Positions 45,951 to 57,389 of a DNA stretch of 64,000 nucleotides are shown here, piece by piece (position 1 is the first letter of the stretch; every line of letters starts with the position of its first letter). A program made the translations under genes and the position numbers. This DNA comes from Cryptomeria japonica (Eukaryota; Streptophyta; Pinopsida; Cupressales; Cupressaceae), in NCBI RefSeq assembly GCF_030272615.1, contig NC_081413.1:449542538-449606537 (forward strand), in the 5' to 3' direction. The notes under the pieces are model-generated. The model did no database searches and was not told where the DNA came from. It saw nothing but the letters and a program-made list of their open reading frames with translations.

Positions 45951-47915
45951 CATGTCAAGTCTAAGAGTACAAAATGATGTTGAATGACATATACAAATTC
46001 CCATCAGAGCAAGAATCGTATAGGCTACAAAAAAATGGGTGTGTCTACAAAAAAATATCTAAGCTACAAAAAGAAATAATCTAGCTAGCACCCTCTACCT
46101 CATCACCTAGTGGAGGAGGAGGAGCCTGATGCCTGGGATCTTGACGAGGTGCCTAAGCTCCCTCTGATTGTGCCATATACTACAAGTAGGGTATCACCTA
46201 CTATGCAACATGAACTGCAACACTATATGCTGCCACATAATAAGCTACCCTACTACTTTGGAGAAGGACCTCCTGTCGTAAAGCCTCTATCTCTACTCTC
46301 AACTCTGCCCTCAAAGATACGATCTAGCAATCATGCTTTCCCTCACCTCGACAAGTTGTTAGTTTCGCTCCACCAGCTAAATCTGAACCACTGTCAACTG
46401 TGACTGTAGCTCTATAAGATGTGCTCTCATCAACTGCCCTGTGTCAGTCCCCTGCTCTCTCACAAGCTCTCCACCCCCATCTCCACCTATAGCTCCACCC
46501 TGCTCTTCCCACCGATATCGGACCTATCTCAAAGCTATTTGCTCCTCCTCAGTCCCACCCAATCTCACTCCTACATGCCCTAGGGATCTGCCCTCACCCC
46601 TCTGCTGTCCAACATCAGTTGGCACCCTGTTGTTGCTAGCACCAGGATCACCACCACTCCGTCATGGAGCCTTAGCTCTCTGTGCCTATCCCTACCTATG
46701 GCCCTGTCCCTATCCCTTTGCCAATACAGGGGCATCATCCTCAACATCCTCAATATGAGGAGCCTGCTCTGCTAGATCTATGAATTGAGGGAATGGATGC
46801 TACTGAAACCAATCTTTATACTAGGGCAATACCCCCATATCTGCCACATCATCCATATAATCCAACCTCAAGAAGTGTAAACTAGTTAGCTCCTGCATCA
46901 CCAAAGCATAAGACAACTGTGGAGACCATCCCTATGTCTCCTCATCTGCGTAACACACATACGCTGTAAACTCCTGCGAGATCCCCTGAGGATTGCCATA
47001 CTGCCTCATCACTCGTGATACGACGAATCACTCCATAATAGTCTATGATCTCCCAATAAGAGGACATGTAATAAAAAGGTCCCTGCAAACCATCTGCCAG
47101 TCATCCCACAGCTCCAAACCTCTGTATGGTCTCCATACAATGGCTATCAGGTCATCTAGCTACCGTCTCCAAAAATTTGTCTTACCCAGATGGGGCTGCG
47201 TAATATAACCGGCATACCTATATATAATTGGTTGCTCGAGATCTCTACAGTCATCTACTATGGGCCAACAAATAGGAAGGTGCTCCCAAGCCCACACTTG
47301 CAAAATATATACACTAGTGGCCATGCTCTGCCCATCTCTATACACAATCTCATGCATCTCTCGATACATGTGGGCCAATAAACATGAACCCCAGGCAAGT
47401 CTCTGAGGGGTCTCTATCAATCTCTCTAGCATCCGACCCCATCTGCATTGGAAACCCTGCTGCCCTCTGTTTGGCATCAGAAAATAGCCTATGAACCCTG
47501 CTAGAGCACATGCTAGAGGATACTCCTCATTGTACCTGCTCATCAATATGTCCCAACTAATGGAACGAGTCAAAATGTGAGGATCATTGAAGACATGCCT
47601 CACTACCTATAATCTTGGAAGGTGCCCTAAATCATAATCCACCTTATCCCCAGCAAAAGGGATACAGAGGATCCTATATACATCCTCGGGAGTGATAGTC
47701 AACTCCCCCACCGGTAGATGAAATGTGTTATGCTCTGAATGAAAATGCTCAACCAATGCCGTGAGCATTTTGTGGTTCACACAGATATCAAGTAATCTTA
47801 ATAGATGAGTCAAGCCACACAAGTCAATATGAGCCTACTCAACCTCAGATAAATGTCAAACTAATGTCATAGTAGGAGGATAAACACATCTAAACAACAC
47901 AAGAGGTAATCGAAC

Positions 47916-48380
47916 CTGCAAAAACTCAACAACGAAGCATCATAAAACATTCCAAATGAGCCTACAAGAGAAGTAAAACATCACACAAATCCAACTAAGT
48001 CAAATGCAAAATCAAAATTTCATGTTTAGACCTTCAAAAATGCTCACTATCTCCTGAAGGACAAAACACAGAGAGACAAAATCTTGTACGAGTTAGGAAT
48101 AGCTCTCGCATGACAAAACAATCCCAAATGACATACTATTGCCTCTCGCATGACAAAATGGTCTTTTAATGGACCTGTCGTATGATATGAGGGTGCATCT
48201 TGAATGACAATTCTAATGACCCTAAATGATAAAAGAATTTTTACCAGTTACTCGTACGAGACAGGATCCTGTCTCGCACGACAAAATGTGAATCCCGATC
48301 CCACACATGCGGAAAACTTGAAAAATAAACAAAAAAATTCAAAATTGAAAATATAAAGAGGCTTAAGATTGATCACTTAC
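47916..48380 (-). other. Intron of the antisense PMD gene
   Basis: It begins gtaagtgatc (48380 downward), a strong plant donor, and ends tttttgcag (47916). The 465-base sequence is AT rich toward its 3' side and carries the CGTACGA-type palindrome at 48252-48281. The flanking frames join without a shift. Confidence 0.7.
48252..48281. repeat. 30-bp near-perfect palindrome
   Basis: The two 15-base arms (tcgtacgagacagga and tcctgtctcgcacga) are reverse complements with one mismatch and no spacer. Related half-sites occur in the leader of G near 27804-27860. Confidence 0.9.
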
Positions 48381-48455
48381 CGCTGGCTCATAGTTTCAGG
48401 GTCGATTATGATGTCTTTGGCACTCGAATCGATGCTAATGAGTAGGGACCACCAT

Positions 48456-49666
48456 TCTCTTCGCAGAAGGCTTTTTTAATTTTCTAACTTGGAGGGTTAA
48501 AATGATTTGAAAATGACACTTTTGTCCCATATATAGCCACAAACCTAATTTTCAACTTGCTCCGATGGACATGAAAATTATACCTTTAGCTAATTTGGCC
48601 GTTCTGATTCCATTTTCGGGATTGAAATAAAAATTCGAGATCATTTTGCTAGTCAATTTCACAATGTGGACCGCTTAATGCTCTTTTCATCAAATGCTCA
48701 TTTTTTTTCTTTAAATTGCACTCAATTTCACTGAATATCAATTCCAATTCTACACATCAACATTATGATCAAATTGTGTTGAATATCAATTCCAATTCTA
48801 CACATCAACATTACGATCAACTCTATGCTCAATTTCACCAATCAACGCCGAATTTTTTAAATATTCCTCACAATCAATTTGTGCTCAAATAACTTATTAT
48901 CGCCAACAATTTTGCCTATGATCATGTACCCTCACTATCTTTTGATTTCCTTCCTGAGGGGGCATACTCACGACCTTATGACCTCACATCTCACAAGCTG
49001 AGAAGATTTTCAAATCTTCATCAAAAGTCGAGCAATATCTTTTTAAATAAAGAAAATCAATTCTCATTGCTAAGGGGCATCTCAGCTTCATCGCTTCACA
49101 TCAAGTTGAGATCTCTTGATTATCTGAATCAAATCAATCACTAGGGGCATATCAATTTCATTGCTTCAAATCAAGCTGATATTTGTCCTTCATCTGAATT
49201 AATCTCTTAATGTTAATCAGTTTCATCACTTCACATCAAGCTGATTATTCGTTTAAACTCAATCAAAAGTTTAAAGAGTATCTTTGATCACACTAAATCT
49301 AAGCAAGTGTTCAGTATTCATTTCCTGATCAAGATGGATAGTTTATCTTCATCGTATCTTGATCATTCAAGTTCAAGATCAATTTTTATCATCACTCACT
49401 GCATCTAAGTTCAATCAAGTTCTAGATCAGTAAGATCCGCTTCTTGATCAATCAAGTTCAAGTTCGGTATCTTTGTTTTCTATCATTCCTTAGTTCAATC
49501 AAGTTTGGGAATAGTGTCACTTTAATCAGACTTCATTCAGCTTTGTTGCTTTGAATCAAGCTAAACACCTTGCTCTTCATCTAGTTCATGATTGTTTAAG
49601 TTCAGAACTAGCATCTCCTAGACATCACATATTCTATGAACCAACGCGCTGCTCGCACATTAATTC
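48456..49666 (+). other. Region between the PMD gene and the 3' LTR of G
   Basis: No gene on the plus strand. A 40-base block (gaatatcaattccaattcta...) is repeated at 48733-48772 and 48781-48820. From about 49075 to 49250 three loosely similar segments with cttcacatcaagctgat occur. The minus strand here would be the promoter region of the PMD gene. Confidence 0.5.
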
Positions 49667-49679
49667 AAAGAGGGGCAAA
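49667..49679 (+). promoter_or_regulatory. Polypurine tract of element G
   Basis: aaagaggggcaaa lies directly before the 3' LTR; it would prime plus-strand DNA synthesis. Confidence 0.75.
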
Positions 49680-50822
49680 TGTAATACCCTAAAAATGGTC
49701 ATCTAAACCATGGGCCCCTAATCTAGACAACATCACCAAGGTCCTAACCAAAGGCAATTAATTCAATCTTGAGTACATTATTAATTCTTTAATTATCAAA
49801 TATCACATGGCAAATCAATTACTCAATATTAATTAAATATTTATTTAATTAATTGAATCATTTCCAAGAATATCATTTTGATCAATTATCCCATTTTAAT
49901 TTATTAAATATCCTTGCATATTTAATTAATTAATAAAATTGCCATTTAATCATACAAAAAGAATTAATTTATTACAAAAGAGAAATTAATTACAAAATAA
50001 GATTTGCATTGAAAATTAAATAAAAGAATTGAATTGAAAGAGAAATCAAACTTGAGATATTATTTCTTTTTCTAAATTTAGAACTTGAAATCAGAAAAGC
50101 AATTTAATTGAATTATTGAATTATTCTCTAAAATTGGAACTCAAAGCTTTTCAGAAAAAGAAGTTCAGTTGCATTGAAAAGACTCTTTTCTTGAATAAAT
50201 AAAAGAATTATCTATTTTTATGACAAATGCATGAAATTAATTTATTATTATTTCCAATGCAACTTGGACTTCTAATTTGAATGCATTTTAATTAAACTAT
50301 AATTGGAATCTATCTCAAGGCTAACTTAACCTAATTTCTCAATTATTTTCAATTAATTCTAAATTGAGATTTTCTCTTGGTAATTCTCTATAAATTCAGT
50401 CTTCAGCTCTCATTTCAATTTACCCCAGAGATTTTTGAGAACATGCTTGGAGATTATTATCACGCTAATTTTTCCCTGGAGTCATTGAAGATTTTTCTTT
50501 TTAGATTATTTGCATCCATTTTACTCACTCATTATTGCTTACATCCATTATTGCTTGAATTGATTATTTTGCTTGAATTATTCATCCATCTTGCATCCAT
50601 ATAGTTAATATCATATAGATTAAATCCTTCATCTTGGTGTAGTCTAGTCACTAGTATTGCTTATAAAAATCTGAGAGCAATCTTATACTCGCATATTTAA
50701 GAAGGCAATTAGTCGCTTTGTTATGGTTTTTAACTTATTGATCATTGATTATTAACCATGCATATAATGACTTAATTGAAGTGTTGTGCTTCTAGCTTAC
50801 TGACCACTTTTTCACACACACA
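49680..50822 (+). repeat. 3' LTR of element G
   Basis: It is a direct repeat of 26499-27644 and is followed by the TSD gttat (50823-50827), after which the Copia RT continues. Confidence 0.95.
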
Positions 50823-50827
50823 GTTAT

Positions 50828-51400
50828 ACATTGAAAAATAAGGAAGACATGGTATGCAAATTGCATAAAGCTTTGTATGGATTAAAGAAGGCACCCAAAG
50901 CATGGTATGAAAGGATTCATACACATCTGATGAAGATAGGCTTTGCTAGAACCAGTGATGACAACAACATTTATCTCAGGTCTGAAGGAGATGAAATACT
51001 GGTCAATGAAGTATTTGTTGATGACATTATATTTGGAGGTAATGATGTCATGAGTAATTGTTTTATAGATGAAATGAAGAATGAGTTTGAGATGTCATTA
51101 GTAGGGGAAATACAAAATTTCATAGGCTTGCAGATACAAAAAATGAAGAATGGTATTTTCATTACTCAATCTAAGTATGTGAAAGAGGTTTTGAAGACTT
51201 TTGGTATGAGTGACAGTAAACTAGTTGGAACCCCAATGGTTACAAGTTGTAAGTTGTCCAAGGAAGATGCATCTAAGTCTGTAGATGAAAATGAATAAAG
51301 GTCAATGATTGAGAAATTACACTGTTGCTCACAATTGACCAAATATTGCCCATGCAGTTGGTATAGTTGCTAGATTTTAGAAGAATCCAAAGGAAGCACA
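50828..51400 (+). pseudogene. reverse transcriptase of Copia C1, C-terminal part
   Basis: The frame reads VCKLHKALYGLKKAPKAWYE, then NEVFVDDIIFGGND near 51000-51045, where the catalytic box is FVDD (YVDD in the family), and FIGLQIQKMKNGIFITQSKY. A TAA at 51296 and a frameshift in 51300-51400 separate it from RNase H; the shifted frame there keeps traces of the SLLYLTASRPD-type region. One amino acid change aside, the domain is well kept. Confidence 0.92.
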
Positions 51401-51965
51401 TTTGATGGCAACCAAGAGAATTTTTAGATATTTGAAAGGTATTGTTGACTATGGGTTATGGTATCCATATGGTGGAAATTTTTATTTGAAGGCATACATA
51501 GATTCTAATTGGGCAAGAAATATTGATGACCGGAAGAGTACTACCGGTGGAGCATTCTTTCTAGGAGGAAGGCTAGTTTCATGGAGTAGTAAAAAACAAA
51601 TTTGTACTTCACAATCTACTATTGAAGTTGAGTATGTAGTAGCTTATATGAATTGCACACAAGCTATTTGGATGAGGCACATTTTGGAGGGTTTTAAGAT
51701 GAAAATCTTTGAACCTATAAAGATTTTGTGTGATAATACAAGTGCAATAAATATTTCTAAAAATGTTGTTTTGCATGCAAGGACTAAGCACATTGAATTG
51801 AAGTATCACTTCTTTAGGCAAAAAGTTCAAAGTAAAGATGTTATCTTGGAGCATGTTTCTACCAAGGAGCAACTTGTAGATATCTTTACCAAACCTCTTC
51901 CTAAGACCACTTTTGAGTATCTTAGAAGTCAATTGGGGGTTGTCCCTCTTCATGAAGTTAGTTGA
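51401..51965 (+). pseudogene. RNase H of Copia C1
   Basis: This 187-codon open frame is a complete Copia RNase H: RIFRYLKGIVDYGLWYPYGG, YIDSNWARNIDDRKSTTGGA, LVSWSSKKQICTSQSTIEVE, CDNTSAINISKNVVLHARTK and KEQLVDIFTKPLPKTTFEYL. The catalytic D (YID), E (STIEVEY) and D (CDN) are present. The stop at 51963-51965 is probably the true end of pol. The wording is typical of SIRE-like elements. It is the only domain in the window without a visible lesion. Confidence 0.93.
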
Positions 51966-52315
51966 GCATGATGTTGATTGCATTAGTCCCTGAATTACTT
52001 GTAGAATCTTACATGGATTGATGAATAAGTGGATGTATTCCATAGGGGGAGCATCAAGTTGCAGTATGATGTTGATGCATAGTGAGAGCATAATTACATG
52101 TTTTTACTTTCACTTTGGCATTGTTGTCAAAGGGGGAGAAGAATTATGTGATTGAGAAGAAGATTTATGTGTCTGATTAGGAAAACCAATAGCAAGCTGA
52201 AGACAGTCAGAGAAAGGTGAATACTTGGTAATGTAAATCGGATTCCTATTCACCAATCTCAACAACAATTAGAGGCATTGATATTTGTATTGCCATAAAT
52301 GCCAAAGGGGGAGAT
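51966..52315 (+). other. 3' untranslated part and polypurine tract of C1
   Basis: Three purine runs (tagggggagc near 52044, aaagggggagaag near 52129, aaagggggagat at 52304-52315) lie before the LTR; the last one abuts it and is the likely polypurine tract. Confidence 0.65.
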
Positions 52316-53731
52316 TGTTGGCATTTTTGCATATAGATTGCATTAATGATATGTTATCATTGATATCAATTGAATCGGTAATGGTATTCATGTTATTGTC
52401 GATATTGTTGTTATTATTGATATTGGCTAGTAACTGGTAGGAAGAGCTTTGTGGAAGATGTTGTAAACCGGTATGTTAAGTTTTCTTGTTGAACTGATAA
52501 ACTAGTGTAAAGGGTTAAACCTTTCTATGCGATGTAACCGATAAACCCTATCAGTTGTTAAACCCTAGCCGATCAAGTTTGTTGGTTTATTATCTGATGA
52601 GTGGTAATGATGGAGACACATGTGATCATTGTATGAGGATAAGTTCAGATTGTTTTTGGCACGTTTGTTTGTTGTCTAAGGAAGGATAAAAGTGGATTGT
52701 ATCTAATGCATAATGTGTGATGAGTTACAAAGTCTGATGAAGTGGTGATCATGGAGCGATTGGAATTTTCTTGAAGAATGTGAAGAGATTGTTATGATTT
52801 CTAACAGTCAAGATTTTACCGACTTGTTTGTAATCTCAGTGATGAGAATCAGGTTTTTATTGTGTTACCACCCTTATTGATTTGTATTTAAGGTCAATGA
52901 AGTTGTTTGTAAAAGTTGTTGGCAAGATTGCCAGAAACCTGTTGAGTGTGTAGTTGCCTAACTGGTGAATGGATCTGCACTTTGAGTAAAGGCAGATTGA
53001 AGCTTAAAAGGATCTGATCAAGCAAATTTAGTGCTATTTAGACAGATCAAGAAAACCTGTTGTTTCCTAACAATTACAGTAGAAGTGAAATCCCTTAACC
53101 GGGTAAGCTCTAACAAGCTTGGTTACTTATTGAATCCTCTAACAAGGTGGTCCATTAGCTTGGATTTTTAAATCCTCCAGCAAGGTTACTCCTAATAGGG
53201 TATTGTGATTTTCATTAAGGCATATTTGTAAATCCCCTAACCAGGTGATTCCTAACCATAATTAGTTCTTCATAGAACTTATTGTAAAGCTTTAACAGGC
53301 TTGGCTCCTAATAGGGAAAACTTCAGAAGCGTTTAGATAGCTGTCCTTGTGAGTCTCATCTCACCATGGTTTTTACCTATTTGTGTTTTCAACATATAAA
53401 CATTTGTGTGAAGTGGTGAATGTTTTTGTGGTTATGATCTTATTTATTGATTTGATTAACTTATGATAAGGCATGATAAATAGAAGCATTGAGAGATGAA
53501 TATGTTGAGATATGATTAATCATTGTTGATGTTTACAAGATTGAAGTTGTTTACTGTTAAGTTGTCATAACACTCAAACTAGTTGATGTCAAGTATTCTT
53601 ATGAATATTGTTCTTGACTATGACAAGTTTACTTTGTGTGATTGAATTTGAGTTTGGGAGATTTTGTATGAGTCTCTCAGTATACTAATTCACCCCCCCT
53701 CTTAGTATTATTCTGGATACTTATTCTTTCA
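52316..53731 (+). repeat. 3' LTR of Copia C1
   Basis: It starts tgttggcattt right after the polypurine tract and ends near ttctttca. The cacccccc-ctcttagtatta block near 53690-53710 is the usual 3' end pattern of SIRE-type LTRs. The start is firm, the end approximate. It has no gene. Confidence 0.7.
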
Positions 53732-54579
53732 TCATACCATTAGGTAGTTAATGAGTAAAACAGGGTATTTCAGTAATGCTTTTTCCCGGATTGATTCTTG
53801 ATGATTGGGGTGTTTTTAGTGATTGTTTTTGTGATCTAGGTCATTGGGAAGACCCTTTGGAAGCATGTGATTATAATATTTTGGTCTGGTGCTATGTTCT
53901 ATTCAAGATTGAAGCTGACTTGGACCTACATGTTACACTTCTTGAAGCCTACTTGAAGGAGATTGCTTTTGTGTTAAGACTGGATATATAAGTTTGGTTT
54001 GCTGATTCATTTTTGGTGTGTTAGAGTTATGGTGATCCATTTTGGTGTGATTGAGCATAGTTTCACGTGCACACTTTTCTCTCAGACCAACTAGTAGTTG
54101 ACTAAGACAAAAATAGAGTATTCAGTAAAGCAGACATAGTCAAAGATTCAACACTTAACTGGAACTCATTCTTGCATAGCCAGATTCTAATTAAGAGTTC
54201 ATTTCATTTTATTTTTTCATTATAATCAAATTGTAAGTTAGTGAGACTTCCCTAAAGGTTTTAGCCTTCTAAGAAATTGTAATTGAGCAGTGAGCTCTAG
54301 GAAATGTGCCTGAATGCTAGTACATTCCCCATATATGTAATATTTATGTACTCCTGGCCATAGTATATGAAAATTGTGGGTTCCAGCCCCATTGTGGTTT
54401 TTCCCTTTCCAGGTTTCCATGTAAAAATTCTGGTATTATGGATTTGTGTAATCCTTGTTGCATATTGATGTTCTTTTCTGCTATACATCACTAAATGATG
54501 TATAAATAATAAGTTTTTGGTTTTAACTTCCGGTAGATCATTGATTCACCCCCCCTTTCAGTGATCTCTGACTTTAACA
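53732..54579 (+). repeat. LTR fragment of another SIRE-like Copia element
   Basis: The sequence ends ...caccccccctttcagtgatctctgactttaaca, the end pattern of this LTR class, and abuts the broken RT of C2 at 54580. The left end is not determined. The open frame at 53776-53991 has no known domain and I take it as chance. Confidence 0.55.
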
Positions 54580-54994
54580 TACAGGGCCTTCTTCAGTTTA
54601 CAAACATTTGAATCATCTGATAACTTGAATCCTTTTGGTTGTTCAAGGTAGACCTCTTCCTTTAATTTTCCATTTAGAAATATTAACTTTACATCCATTT
54701 GATATACTTTGAGACCCTTATGTGCTACAAAAGCCAAAAAACACCCTAATAGACTCCATTCTAGCAATAGGAGCATAGGTTTCTTCAAAATCAATTACTT
54801 CAACATGTGTGTAGAACCTTTGTATACTAAACTTTCTTAATTTCTTAGAACCTAACCATCTTCATCCAGCTTGGACTCAAAGAACCACTTTGTTCTAATA
54901 ACATTCTTATATGTCGGTCTAGGTACAAATTCCCAAGTCTAATTTTTCTCAATTTGATTTAGTTCTTCCTTCATAGCTTTCATCCAGTTCTGAT
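54580..54994 (-). pseudogene. reverse transcriptase of Copia C2, N-terminal part
   Basis: On the minus strand WMKAMKEELNQIEKN, a TAG, TWEFVPRPTYKNVI and after shifts the segment [20 protein letters not shown] and [11 protein letters not shown], then VCKLKKALY at 54600, where the LTR fragment begins. The catalytic box is not present in the window. TKWFFESKLDEDG shows the usual Copia start. Confidence 0.85.
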
Positions 54995-54999
54995 TTTTG

Positions 55000-57337
55000 T
55001 GTTAGACTTGTGTGAATAATGTTTTCATTGATGTCAAACCAATCATCTAGTTTTGGACCAAACAATGTTTTGAGGCCTATATATTAGTTCAGATATTATG
55101 GTAATGCAGTTTGTATGTATGTGTAGTTTAGATGTTGTTGTTTTGGTCAAAAGTTATTATGCAACATGAGCAACTCTGGATGTTGACTTTTTTGGATTAA
55201 TTGAGTTCTCACTGATATCGGTATCCCAGTGTTAGGAGTTCTTATTGATCTTGATATCAGTTATGTGTCCTAGTGTTAGCAATATTGGTAATGATCAAAA
55301 GTATCTCTTCGAGTTTTGTATTGCGGTTTCCTTGGTTTGCATTGAGTTTAATTTTTGGATGTATTGGGCTTGATCTTGAGATAATGGACTAGTATTCTTG
55401 TGTTTGGATGATCCTGTGCCTTTCTGGTAATCCTGATATATGCATTGATGAAAATGAATCATGTAGAAATTTTGTGGAGGCTGACATGAGTATATTGGTA
55501 ACGTGTTGGGCTTGGCCAACACACTATTTTATATATGTACCCTTCAGTATATATACACATATACATATGAAGTAGTATGAGGGAGAAAGATCAAACAAGT
55601 GAGTGAATGTGAAGGTGAGTGATGTGCAAAAGATAGCTAGCATCAAAGATAGCAAAGTGAGTGAAGCATGAGTTGTGCACAACAAAGGATGTTAGTATTA
55701 ACTGGTGACTGAGAGGGGGGTTGAATCAGTCAAAACTGTTTATACACAATTCAAACTTTTAAAGTAACTGATCTACATATATCCTTCCAAATTAACTTAA
55801 ACATTGCATTAATCATGAAAGCAGAGAACATCAAAGAAAAGAAATTTGTATGCACAAATAAGCATCACATAGCACTAAAAATTATACATGGAAACCCTCG
55901 GTTAGAGGGAGAAAACCATGTTGGGGATAAACCACAATCCCTTTTCCTACAATGAAAAAGAGTGCCCTGTTAAGAGATTACAACCAATTCTTTCTGAGAA
56001 CATCACCTTGTTAGGAGTGACTGGTATCTGATTAAGAATACCTTAGAACTTGTTAAAGTTCACTTTGTTAGAGGATTTTACAACTTCATATTAGAAGTGA
56101 CTCTATTAAGAGATTTTACATGAAGAACTGGTTAAGGTTCACCCTGTTAAAGGATTTACAATGCTTCAATTGTTAGAAGGCAACAAAGATGATCAATATA
56201 TCTGATGACACTACCTCTCTCTCATAGATCCACTTTGCATGCTCTGTTCTTTTGACAGGTGTCAACTTTAAACTGATTCATACCTCTATCTGCTGCACTC
56301 TATTTTGCTCCCCCACAAATATTTTTCTCATTGACAACAACACACAATCAGAATGAAAGATGTGAATATATAAGCCTTTAGTTGTGGCACCTACTTTCCC
56401 TCCAAAAATCAGATTCAAAAATTTGTTATCGCGCCTCAAACTACTCTCCAAAAATTATTTTGGGAATATCGATCAAGACAATCGTTCATGTTGATAAGCT
56501 CACCAGTTGAAAAGGGAAGATTGTTAGTTCAACTAGATGTTATCTGGATGTTTCTAAGTCTGTCGGTTGAGAATCATGTATTGTCGATTGTTGCCTATGT
56601 ACTGGTCCAATTCTGCCTAACCAGTTACCTCCTTTATACCAGTCTACTCACTGCTTAGGCAGTTACCTCTTGTACACTAGTCTACTCACTGCTTAACCAG
56701 TTAACCCCTATATACCAATCTAGTCACTGCATAGCCGATTAACCCATATATACCGGTCTACTCACTACCAATAGGAATAAGGACTCTTGTTCTTCACCGA
56801 TTACTCTTTACTCCTTTACTGATGGACTGTAGAGACTTAAAAGATGATGTTGCCAACAATGACAACCATTTAACCGGTCATACAAAATGCATAATAATGC
56901 CAACAAAGGCAATCCATGTTGCAGTAGTGCAAAAGTCCTTAAACTTAAACTTGGAACTGATCCCATGTATTTGGAGAAGCAAACCTTTTCAGTTCAACCT
57001 TTCCAATTGTAGTGAGCATTTTGATAGTTAGCCATCTTTTGTATACCTACAGTGAACAGTCCAATAGTGAGCTGTTTTTGTAATCTGGCAGTGAGCAACC
57101 CCTTTGTAAACTCAAATATAACTGATTATATTCTCCTAAAAGTTAACACTATCCATGGTTTTTCCCATTTGGTTTTTCCATGTATAAATCTAGTTTTTAT
57201 CTTGTGGTTGTGTTCTTCATGTCTATTCTGTATTAATTGATTTATATCAGTCAAGTGTGCTTAATAATAGTTATAATTGGTGAAGAGTTTATTGTTTTTA
57301 AATCTGTGGGAACACTGATTCATCCCCCCTCTCAGTA
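55000..57337 (+). repeat. Solo LTR of a SIRE-like Copia element in C2
   Basis: It begins tgttagacttgtg and ends ccctctcagta. Both sides carry ttttg (54995-54999 and 57338-57342), a perfect target duplication, and C2 pol continues across it. No internal region is present, so recombination between LTRs probably removed it. It contains a second LTR-like unit in the opposite orientation. Confidence 0.75.
55700..56866 (-). repeat. Candidate LTR in opposite orientation inside the solo LTR
   Basis: On the plus strand it opens with gactgagaggggggttgaat, the reverse complement of an LTR 3' end, and ends near gatgttgccaaca, the reverse complement of a tgttggc start. I could not find a matching target duplication, so the borders are tentative. 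Confidence 0.45.
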
Positions 57338-57389
57338 TTTTGGTGCTTTGAACCTAATCAAAACTTTTCAAGCTTCTTAAAATGTCTTA

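Larger units (their letters stand above)
39242..46000 (-). mobile_element. A': 3' part of an A-family element, nested in G
   Basis: Read on the minus strand it has a repeat-rich leader (about 45830-43742), ORF3 (43741-40082) and an LTR (40035-39242). All three parts match element A at 13900-19601. No pol, gag or second LTR is present. The right border is uncertain: similarity to A is visible to about 45790 and the plant mobile domain gene of G begins by 46081. Confidence 0.7.
46081..48455 (-). pseudogene. Antisense plant mobile domain (PMD) gene of element G, with an intron
   Basis: On the minus strand exon 1 starts with ATG at 48455 and runs to 48381; the donor is gtaagtg. Exon 2 begins at 47915 after tttttgcag and continues in frame. 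The PMD is clear: FHLPVGELTITPEDVYRILC (about 47725-47665), RHVFNDPHILT, WGSCLLAHMYREMHEI, LQVWAWEHLPICWP and W-PY blocks up to about 47100. A Gly/Pro/Arg-rich and then Gln-rich tail runs to a TAG at 46081, with at least one frameshift. PMD proteins of the MAIN/MAIL1 type are related to transposon-encoded proteins. Stops (TAG, TGA) in both exons show it is dead. It sits next to the 3' LTR, the place of antisense ORFs in some Tat elements. Confidence 0.82.
26499..50822 (+). mobile_element. Giant Tat-like Ty3/Gypsy element G (24.3 kb)
   Basis: LTRs of 1146 bp (26499-27644) and 1143 bp (49680-50822) start tgtaataccc and end in cacacacaca. Both flanks carry gttat (26494-26498 and 50823-50827), a perfect 5-bp target duplication inside the Copia RT. 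Inside are a repeat-bearing leader, gag-pol with two RNase H domains, a minus-strand insertion (A'), a minus-strand plant mobile domain gene and a polypurine tract. LTR differences are few (about 8 in one 420-base stretch), so the insertion is younger than B. Confidence 0.95.
50828..53731 (+). mobile_element. Copia element C1, right segment
   Basis: It holds the rest of RT, RNase H, a short tail with polypurine runs and the 3' LTR. It is in frame with 26493 once element G and one TSD copy are left out. Confidence 0.85.

Noticed and set aside
39242-46000. A' as a native antisense part of element G
   Set aside because: Its LTR-like end and ORF3 match element A in another context (13900-19601), so a nested fragment is more likely; the missing second LTR keeps some doubt.
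46110-46758. Plus-strand Pro/Ser-rich open frames
   Set aside because: They are the reverse strand of the Gly/Arg-rich tail of the PMD gene.
53776-53991. 71-codon frame in the LTR fragment
   Set aside because: No domain or homologue in the window; lies in LTR sequence.
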